Source: Methanosarcinaceae archaeon (GTDB taxonomy: Archaea; Halobacteriota; Methanosarcinia; Methanosarcinales; Methanosarcinaceae). Taken from it: a stretch of DNA of 6,641 nt. The translations under genes were made by a program, and so were the position numbers. This document shows, piece by piece, positions 1 to 5,484 of the stretch (the first letter of the stretch is position 1; each line of letters opens with the position of its first letter). Under the pieces are notes generated by a model, which made no database searches, was not told the origin of the DNA, and saw nothing but the letters and a program-made list of their open reading frames with translations. The stretch is taken from assembly GCA_030655675.1 (NCBI GenBank), contig JAUSPM010000149.1, positions 1 to 6,641 of the forward strand, given 5' to 3'.

Positions 1-147
1 ACGAACCAATATTGACATATCTATACAAATACAATTTATGTACTTTAAATCAATCTAAGCATTATCGCAAATTTCCTTCACATTATTGGAACATACTACC
101 TGCGACAGATTGACTTGGTGTGAAAATTGCTAAACAAATACTAAACA

Positions 148-155
148 TTTATATC
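148..155 (+). promoter_or_regulatory. Archaeal TATA box for hicBA
   Basis: The octamer TTTATATC, preceded by an A-rich BRE-like stretch (ACTAAAC at 140-146), is centred about 28 nt before the hicB ATG at 180. Archaeal transcription usually starts about 25 nt after the TATA centre, so the transcript would begin almost at the ATG. No Shine-Dalgarno sequence is present before that ATG (it follows TTAAGTCAT), which agrees with a leaderless or near-leaderless mRNA. The rest of 1-147 is AT-rich and shows no gene that I can support. Confidence 0.5.
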
Positions 156-179
156 TAAATTCGTCTAAAATTAAGTCAT

Positions 180-422
180 ATGAAAACTATAATACAAACC
201 CACACGGAAGGAAAGTATTTCATAGCCTCAGACTTGATAACAAATGTAGCAGATCAGGGACTTACGGAAGAAGAAGCTCTTGCAAATTTAAAAAAGGGAC
301 TTGAAGAACACTATAAAATCCTCATGGAACTCGCCCCGAAAGATCAAAAATTCTCTTTCTTAGACATCGAGGTGGAAAAATATGCCCAGACTTCCGGTCC
401 TCTAAGCGAAGGCTGTTGTTAA
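180..422 (+). CDS. hicB: HicB-family antitoxin
   Basis: An 80-residue protein with the compact HicB fold signature. A short N-terminal beta strand pair (KTIIQTHTEGKYFIASDL) is followed by the hallmark GLTEEEALANLKKGLEEHYK at residues 28-47, which matches the family pattern 'sxGxTxEEAlxNlkealelyle'. In this family the protein binds and blocks the HicA mRNA interferase, and often represses its own promoter. This copy has no room for a separate C-terminal DNA-binding domain, so autorepression would have to come from the small domain or be absent. The start is the only ATG in frame and sits at the expected distance from a TATA box, without a Shine-Dalgarno site, suggesting leaderless translation. 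The last 41 nt overlap the hicA reading frame. The gene order hicB then hicA is common in archaea. The antitoxin reading frame is intact although its toxin partner is interrupted. Confidence 0.85.
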   Translation: MKTIIQTHTEGKYFIASDLITNVADQGLTEEEALANLKKGLEEHYKILMELAPKDQKFSFLDIEVEKYAQTSGPLSEGCC

Positions 423-606
423 AATTCTTACTGATTTTGGGTTTCAAATACATCATCAGACAGGAAGTCATATTCATTTGTGGAATGAAGATCTAAGAAT
501 GCTTGTTACAGTTCCAAATCATAAAGAACTGGCTAAGGGAACATTAATAGCAATTATGAAACAAGCAAAAATAGAAAAGGATGTTTTTCTATCAAAATTG
601 AAGTGA
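382..606 (+). pseudogene. hicA: HicA-family mRNA interferase toxin, interrupted by a nonsense codon
   Basis: Starting at ATG 382 the frame reads MPRLPVL, then TAA (403-405), then AKAVVKILTDFGF and onward to a natural TGA at 604-606, for 74 codons in all. The sequence is clearly HicA. It has the MPxLPV start, the conserved histidine region GSHIHLW at about residues 29-35 (the histidine after GS is the catalytic residue in this family), and the tail VPNHKELAKGTLIAIMKQA typical of the dsRNA-binding-like fold. HicA normally cleaves translated mRNAs and is held in check by HicB. The stop at codon 8 replaces a residue that is usually serine (LPVLSxK). No ATG, GTG or TTG occurs between the stop and the catalytic histidine, so internal re-initiation at a standard codon would lose the active site. 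Everything else in the frame is well preserved, so the lesion looks recent, or it is a sequencing error. The stop is TAA, not TAG, so pyrrolysine insertion cannot rescue it. Confidence 0.85.
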
Positions 607-631
607 CTATTAAAGTATGACATATCAGTGC

Positions 632-647
632 TTTTAAGTTTTTTTTG
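632..647 (+). terminator. T-rich terminator of hicBA
   Basis: The stretch TTTTAAGTTTTTTTTG starts about 25 nt after the hicA stop and includes an unbroken run of eight T at 639-646. Oligo-T tracts on the non-template strand are the usual intrinsic termination signal in archaea. It lies in the convergent gap between hicA and the minus-strand operon. Confidence 0.5.
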
Positions 648-650
648 ATC

Positions 651-664
651 GGTCTTGTAAGACC
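651..664. repeat. Small perfect hairpin in the convergent intergenic gap
   Basis: GGTCTTGTAAGACC is a perfect 6-bp inverted repeat with a 2-nt spacer (5-bp stem and 4-nt loop if drawn realistically). It lies between the T8 tract at 639-646 and a T5 tract at 672-676, and about 54 nt beyond the stop of the minus-strand operon. It may assist termination or protect 3' ends from either side, but on the minus strand no T-run follows it. Confidence 0.35.
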
Positions 665-717
665 TCACAATCCTTTTTGATTACCTTACGGAATTCATTA
701 GATGGTTGTCCAATCCC

Positions 718-2688
718 TCAAATCAATCCCCTGAAGATCAATCTGGAAGCAATTGCAGACACCGTAAAAACAACTACCGAAAACGGCAACATCTGCCCGA
801 GATCGTACATCAACTGCGGCTTGTCGCCCCCATATTCGATCGTTCCTGAAAAGCGCGTGAGGATTGCTGTTACCAGCATGAGATATATTCCGATCGAAAG
901 CATGAATAGGTCAGGCGAAATGGACTGACTCAGGTTTTCTGGATTTATCTGTGCAGGTCCCGGAATCATGTTAGGAGGCAGGCGTGAGAGACCCTCTGCC
1001 ACGTTTTGCAATATTTTTTGGATAACTTCAGAAAGCGCAATGGTCACACCACCGATAAGAGGCGCAAAGATCGCGGCAGTCGAGCGCATTGTGGATGTCA
1101 TATCATAAAGAGAGCGTTTGATATTCAATTCCACTTCCTGTAACTCCTTTAAGTGGTCAGCCAGTTTAATGATCGCAACACCTGCAGCCTCATGGCTCTT
1201 GTGAACACTCTCTGCAAAAAGCAGCATCGTTGTCCGGATCCTATCTGAATATATGTCTTTGAACGCACCAAAATCCTCATCGAATATTGCAGACGTAATG
1301 GTTGCCCGCATACTGATAAGATTGGTAGATATCTTTCCAAACGCATCCCCGATAGCCGAACCTTTCATTGTCATTGCAGTATGAGCAAAAGCCTCTTCTG
1401 CCGACCTGCCTTCCGAAATGCGCCTTCCAAGTATGAAAAGTGCATCTGCAAATTCATGTTCCATCTTCCTGATGTTGTCACGTATCTTCTTATATGGGGA
1501 GTATGCAGCATTCAGGTAAATCGCAATCGCAACAACCATTCCCAGCAAAACAATGAGTGTTGGAGGCAATAGTCCTTCAAGAGTACCCGTCGAAATTATC
1601 CCGTGAGGATTTCCCAGATACACCGTAACATAGCCGGAAATCGATATCGCACCACCGATAATCAAAGCCGCGATCAGCGCCACACGTTTTTTCGTCTTTA
1701 TGTTAACAAGTTCGGGATGAGTGTCGGGAATGGATTGCGGAGTGAATGCAGCCGGACGCTGCATCAGTATGTACTCTGCATACAAAAATGTCAGAAGCGG
1801 GAGTGCAATGTCATACACAATGACAAGTGTCAGGATGTTGAACCGCAAACCTACAACTGTTACAGCAGGAAGAAGCGCCACAAGCGCGAGTGGGATTAGA
1901 ATGAATATCGAATACAGAACATAGGTCGGAGTCTTGAGTTTAGCAGCGAATCCGTCCATGAGAACCTTTGTACCATCAAGCACAATGTCAAGTGCGCGGT
2001 TTAGTGTGATTATGCGCTGTGCATCATCGGGCTCGCTTGTGGAACTTTTGATAAGATGTAGCGCCCTTTTGAAATATTCACTGTCCTTACCCCACAGGTT
2101 TGCAAAATCCACAACAGCATCATCCATACTACTGTAAACCCTTATCTGAAGGTTCCACATCATTTTCTTGAGGTCCCTTGCAAGCGGGCGAGTTGAGTTC
2201 TTTGCAGCAAACAACACCGCTCGCTCCATGTTAGGAACGAGTTTCATTGCCATCACAATATAACTCAAAACCTCCGGAATATCACCAAGAGATTGCACTT
2301 TCATCAATTTCGCGTGTATCTTCACATACTCGCTCAGGTACAAAAGCACAATGACAGGGATCGCCACTGTTAGAACAGCAAGCATGACCAATACATTGGA
2401 TTCAAAGGTTGTTATTTGGAACAACAGCACATCCATAAACAGTGCAATGATAAGTGCACCAAGTGCACCAACGTATGAGAACAAGGCGGTCTCGAACGGT
2501 TCCACATCAAAACCTATAAAACTTAAGGCATCCTTGTATTCCTGACTTACCGCTTGCTCGGACTTTTTGGCGAATGCATCGACGTCCCCAACAAGCCATC
2601 CGAAATTACGGGATGTGAACTTACAAGCCCTTAAGTACCAATTCCCGGTACCATTATGATCATTATCCAACCTATTTCGCCCCCTCAT
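718..2688 (-). CDS. TadC/GspF-like type II secretion F-domain membrane protein (archaeal pilus platform)
   Basis: A 656-residue polytopic protein. Hydrophobic segments fall at about residues 68-90, 97-120, 255-278, 284-307, 333-356, 374-394, 537-558, 594-612 and 634-654. Two soluble F-type domains sit between them: one at about 133-250 (GDIPEVLSYIVMAMKLVPNM...) and one at about 408-535 (EHEFADALFILGRRISEGRS followed by the EEAF helix). This duplicated arrangement is that of archaeal TadC/GspF platform proteins. In type IV-pilus-like machines these sit in the cytoplasmic membrane, contact the motor ATPase and help to extract and assemble pilin subunits. The ATG overlaps the ATPase stop as ATGA (2685-2688), so translation is probably coupled; no Shine-Dalgarno precedes it. 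A TTG at codon 7 lies 9 nt after a GAGGGGG stretch and is an alternative start. The N-terminal 60 residues are hydrophilic and probably cytoplasmic. Family assignment is firm; whether it builds adhesive pili, a secretion device or another filament is not decidable here. Confidence 0.88.
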   Translation of the reverse strand: MRGRNRLDNDHNGTGNWYLRACKFTSRNFGWLVGDVDAFAKKSEQAVSQEYKDALSFIGFDVEPFETALFSYVGALGALIIALFMDVLLFQITTFESNVLVMLAVLTVAIPVIVLLYLSEYVKIHAKLMKVQSLGDIPEVLSYIVMAMKLVPNMERAVLFAAKNSTRPLARDLKKMMWNLQIRVYSSMDDAVVDFANLWGKDSEYFKRALHLIKSSTSEPDDAQRIITLNRALDIVLDGTKVLMDGFAAKLKTPTYVLYSIFILIPLALVALLPAVTVVGLRFNILTLVIVYDIALPLLTFLYAEYILMQRPAAFTPQSIPDTHPELVNIKTKKRVALIAALIIGGAISISGYVTVYLGNPHGIISTGTLEGLLPPTLIVLLGMVVAIAIYLNAAYSPYKKIRDNIRKMEHEFADALFILGRRISEGRSAEEAFAHTAMTMKGSAIGDAFGKISTNLISMRATITSAIFDEDFGAFKDIYSDRIRTTMLLFAESVHKSHEAAGVAIIKLADHLKELQEVELNIKRSLYDMTSTMRSTAAIFAPLIGGVTIALSEVIQKILQNVAEGLSRLPPNMIPGPAQINPENLSQSISPDLFMLSIGIYLMLVTAILTRFSGTIEYGGDKPQLMYDLGQMLPFSVVVFTVSAIASRLIFRGLI

Positions 2689-5057
2689 TTAGATGAAGTT
2701 ATGTAGCCTGATGAAAAATCGTCAAACCATTCACTCCATCGATTGTAGACATTCTGGTAATCAGGTCCATTAGAATTATTTTTCTCATCGTCCATGAACA
2801 GCCAGAACATGTTGTTTGACGTACTCACAACATTGGCTTCCACAAGTGCCGGATTGATTAGCCCTGCCTCAGCCATTTTTCCCTTTATCTTTGCCCGCAT
2901 CCTGATGTTGCGTGATGCGGCATCGATCGAGATTCCCCACTTACGGGCGACCTTGCCGATCAATTCTGACTGGCCACGGTCTAAAATCTCTGTGGATACA
3001 AGTGAATCGATTGATGCATCGAATGATAGGATGTCAGAGAACACTTCAGTGTAATCTGCGCCTTCATCCCAAGTACTATTGACCTCTGAGACCTGAACAA
3101 CCCTTTTCGTTTTTGTCATACCCCCGCCCAGTCTTGTATTGGAGCATACGACAACGGCGTCCGTGCTTTTGAAAGATGCTGACGGTACGCCAAGGGTGTA
3201 AACTATTCGCTCATAAACCGCTTTTGTTGACGCACCGTGTATAGTGCCGATGACAGAGTTTCCAGCGGTTCCGATCTGCATTGCTTCATACAGCACTGCA
3301 ACTTCAGGTCCCCTCACTTCACCTATCACAAGGGATGAGTTCCCAAGCCTTAGCGCTGCACGCAAGGCAACATCGGGCGCGATCTCAACACCTGATTTAA
3401 TTATTGCAGATTGTGAGTTCATGCCCTGCACTTTCCAACCGAGTTGCTGGAGGTCACTGATAGGTATCTCGCGCGTGTCCTCGATCGTCAGTATCCTGTA
3501 CTTTTGCGGGATCTCAAGTAACATGGCGCAAAGCAGTGATGTTTTTCCTGCACCAACATCGCCCGCAACAAGCACGGACGATTGTCCATCCATTAAGAAA
3601 CTTAAAAGACCCGCAGCCAGTGGTGAGATCGAGCCTGTGTTTATGAGTCTTGGAAGTGTCCACGGGGTGCGTGAGTGTTTACGGAATGCATACGCCAGCC
3701 CGTTAGCGCTGAGGGGGTCGCCGATGACAGAAACTCGCACTCCGTACTCCTTTAGTTCCATCTCAAGCACAGGCGTTGCTTCTCCAAACGGGCGACCGCT
3801 GATGGCACGAAACCTTGAAACCATGGAATCAAGGTCATCCTGGGAGAGGAATACATTGGTTGCGCATTCATCCCCATCCATTACCACATACACAGGATTG
3901 AGGTCGGCAGGGGCGTTGATGTAGACATCTGTCACCCGCTCATCAGAGAGCAGGTCTTCAAGTATCCCCAATCCGGTGGTATATTTTGCCAGCAGGTCGG
4001 AATATGTGTTTATCTGGAATGGGGTCAGTGCAATATTGTGCACTTTGGCATCGTCTACGAGCATCTTTTTTCCCATACGCCTGAAGTATTCCCTTGAATT
4101 TGAAGGATCAGCGAAGTTAAGATCCGCAGGGCGATGGCGTATCATCTTTTTGCGCACCCTCTCGATGAGTTTCAATTCCAGAGGCTTGAGATTGTATTCG
4201 AGAGGCGTTATTACATACAATTTTTCGGGTCTGTCTGTGAGTGCGTATATCGACACCTCCAGACTCCGCCCATCATTGTGCCTGACATCATAGCATTCCA
4301 AAAATGTCGTGTTCTCTGGTGGTTCAGTATAAATGCGTGATGTGGAGAATGCAGGTCTAACATGGGATTTGACATATTTGTCATAATCAAATGTGGTTGT
4401 GTCAAGGTTATGGTTATGGTTATGGTTATGGTTAAGGTTGAGATTAAGATCAAAGTCTAAGTTCGTAAAACTGCTTTTGAGTCCTGATGCCATATCCCTC
4501 ATCTCATCAAATATTGTGATGAGAACATCAATACAATTGATACACCCGGGATCATCCGATCGATCGATGGGACGAAGTCCTGTCGTATCGAGCGGCTGCA
4601 TTAGAGTATGATATGCCTTTATCGGATCCTTTCGCGCGGTTTCGATAATTGAATCGATCAACTCTTTCCTTATGTCCACACACTTCTGCCGCATGGAATG
4701 TGTGCAGTCATCTGCGGCGACTTCCACACTGCTGTAAGAATTCAGGTAATCCTGGAATCGCGCAAACGAATAGAGCAATTTGAGGTCACTGCCCTCATAG
4801 TCCCTCTCATACAGATGGGAGAGCACGATCCTGTCAACAAGAGGTTCTGCCAGAAGGATCGAAAAAATGTTCCTGCGACATGTCTCATTGTTCAGTGTCG
4901 AATCACTGTCACAATCCCTGCAATTTATCAATATTGATTTTTGGTTCTTGGTGTGCTTTGCCTTATAAATGCACAATTTTTCTTCAGTACCATTTCTCTT
5001 AAATAAAGACAATGGAAATTTTATTTTATATGCCACTTTTTTTATACCATCCAACAA
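2685..5057 (-). CDS. TadA/CpaF-like type II/IV secretion system ATPase (pilus assembly motor)
   Basis: A 790-residue protein. The secretion ATPase core occupies about residues 350-690. It contains Walker A GDVGAGKT at 499-506, the Asp box ILTIEDTREI at 522-531, Walker B region SLVIGEVRGPE at 575-585 and the His box TIHGAS at 605-610. These are the standard catalytic elements of the hexameric motors that power pilin assembly through a GspF/TadC platform, encoded immediately downstream. The N-terminal ~340 residues hold eight cysteines (29, 46, 49, 60, 118, 126, 172, 175) including two CxxC pairs, a possible metal site. An alternating low-complexity stretch at 201-219 contains four Asn-His units. 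A C-terminal region of about 95 residues follows the motor core. The start is uncertain. The frame opens after a TAG at about 5072; its only non-ATG candidates near the N-terminus are TTG at 5057, TTG at 5054 and GTG at codon 8, and the first in-frame Met is residue 122, inside the conserved-looking region. No clear Shine-Dalgarno precedes the TTGs; GGATGG lies 9 nt before the GTG. Confidence 0.9.
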   Translation of the reverse strand: MLDGIKKVAYKIKFPLSLFKRNGTEEKLCIYKAKHTKNQKSILINCRDCDSDSTLNNETCRRNIFSILLAEPLVDRIVLSHLYERDYEGSDLKLLYSFARFQDYLNSYSSVEVAADDCTHSMRQKCVDIRKELIDSIIETARKDPIKAYHTLMQPLDTTGLRPIDRSDDPGCINCIDVLITIFDEMRDMASGLKSSFTNLDFDLNLNLNHNHNHNHNLDTTTFDYDKYVKSHVRPAFSTSRIYTEPPENTTFLECYDVRHNDGRSLEVSIYALTDRPEKLYVITPLEYNLKPLELKLIERVRKKMIRHRPADLNFADPSNSREYFRRMGKKMLVDDAKVHNIALTPFQINTYSDLLAKYTTGLGILEDLLSDERVTDVYINAPADLNPVYVVMDGDECATNVFLSQDDLDSMVSRFRAISGRPFGEATPVLEMELKEYGVRVSVIGDPLSANGLAYAFRKHSRTPWTLPRLINTGSISPLAAGLLSFLMDGQSSVLVAGDVGAGKTSLLCAMLLEIPQKYRILTIEDTREIPISDLQQLGWKVQGMNSQSAIIKSGVEIAPDVALRAALRLGNSSLVIGEVRGPEVAVLYEAMQIGTAGNSVIGTIHGASTKAVYERIVYTLGVPSASFKSTDAVVVCSNTRLGGGMTKTKRVVQVSEVNSTWDEGADYTEVFSDILSFDASIDSLVSTEILDRGQSELIGKVARKWGISIDAASRNIRMRAKIKGKMAEAGLINPALVEANVVSTSNNMFWLFMDDEKNNSNGPDYQNVYNRWSEWFDDFSSGYITSSK
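4406..4453. repeat. Hexanucleotide tandem repeat inside the ATPase gene
   Basis: Four perfect GGTTAT units on the plus strand (4406-4429) run into progressively diverged units GGTTAA, GGTTGA, GATTAA and GATCAA. On the coding (minus) strand this encodes an alternating stretch, D/N followed by F, L or H, at residues 201-219 of the ATPase, with NHNHNHNH at its centre. The unit length is a multiple of three, so copy-number change would lengthen or shorten the protein without breaking its frame. The gradient from perfect to degenerate units suggests that the perfect end is the younger part. Confidence 0.85.
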
Positions 5058-5312
5058 ATTTTTGTGGTACTATTGGTGTTAACTATTAAATCATTCCGAT
5101 GTTGTTCTGTGATGGGGGCGAGGTTGAAGAAAAAGAATGTATTAGTTAATACTTTGACTGGTCTTTCATTTGATTTCATTATTATTAAAAAGTCAAGGGC
5201 ACTATTTTTGATTGTTTCTCCCCATGCGTATGATCCAAAAATAATAATTTTATCTGGGTGATAACTGTAGATAATTTTTAGCGCTCGTTTGAATGTGTTC
5301 TCTGGAAATCAT
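5042..5312 (-). pseudogene. Remnant of a MNT-type minimal nucleotidyltransferase
   Basis: Reading the minus strand, an ATG at 5312-5310 is preceded by a GGAG Shine-Dalgarno (5324-5321, 8 nt spacing) and begins MISRE, a very common start for this family. That frame then hits TAA at 5252-5250. A one-base shift gives the continuation TFKRALKIIYSYHPDKIIIF, then GSYAWGETIKNSALDFLII, then open frame to TAA at 5044-5042. The family motif is GSxxxG...SDxDxxV. Here the first metal-binding aspartate is alanine (GCC at 5200-5198) and the second is kept. Beyond KSNERPVKVL the sequence no longer resembles the family. Intact members are antitoxin AMPylases of HEPN/MNT pairs or related nucleotide transferases. 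No HEPN partner is visible nearby. The tail overlaps the first 16 nt of the ATPase gene. The lesions (frameshift, lost aspartate, degenerate C-terminus) point to a dead gene. Confidence 0.75.
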
Positions 5313-5433
5313 GATTCTTACTCCATGTTATTTCAGTGTACACTTATGTAAAAATTATTGTTATTTATCAAATTAGCGTCGTTTTTTTCATACATACATA
5401 GGTAAAACTAATATTCCCTTAATACATTAATAG

Positions 5434-5441
5434 TTTAAAAA
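5434..5441 (+). promoter_or_regulatory. Candidate archaeal TATA box for lysA
   Basis: TTTAAAAA follows an A/T-rich BRE-like stretch and is about 45-50 nt before the lysA ATG, predicting a transcript start near 5463 and a leader of roughly 20 nt, which would just include the ribosome binding site at 5471-5477. The surrounding 5313-5484 segment is very AT-rich, so other TATA-like octamers are possible. Apart from this promoter and the binding site I see no gene or RNA structure in that segment. Confidence 0.4.
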
Positions 5442-5470
5442 TCAACATAAATTTCACTAACTTAATCCCA

Positions 5471-5477
5471 GAGAGGT
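5471..5477 (+). promoter_or_regulatory. Ribosome binding site of lysA
   Basis: GAGAGGT contains the GAGGT core complementary to the 3' end of archaeal 16S rRNA and ends 7 nt before ATG 5485. This fixes the lysA start. Confidence 0.7.
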
Positions 5478-5484
5478 ACAAACC

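Noticed and set aside
3..113. Open plus-strand stretch from the left edge ending at TGA, as the tail of an upstream gene
   Set aside because: The 36 codons show no recognisable motif and are AT-rich like the surrounding spacer; there is nothing to support a gene.
403..405. Read-through or amino-acid insertion at the hicA stop
   Set aside because: Methanosarcinales can insert pyrrolysine, but at TAG; this codon is TAA, and no recoding element is evident.
3244..3924. 226-codon plus-strand open frame opposite the ATPase gene
   Set aside because: It lies wholly antisense to the Walker-motif part of the ATPase, has low-complexity Ser/Pro-rich sequence and no domain; it is a shadow of the real gene.
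4406..4437. Telomere-like G-rich repeat able to form a two-tetrad G-quadruplex
   Set aside because: Only two-G runs are present, so any quadruplex would be weak, and the G-rich strand is not the mRNA. A coding repeat explains the sequence better.
4211..4453. 80-codon minus-strand frame with an Ile-Thr repeat, and plus-strand frames with a Trp-Leu repeat
   Set aside because: These only reflect the GGTTAT hexamer array read in other frames; the surrounding residues show no family resemblance.
5064..5261. 65-codon plus-strand open frame in the gap before lysA
   Set aside because: It is the reverse of the nucleotidyltransferase remnant, whose GSYAWG motif on the minus strand explains the open frame.
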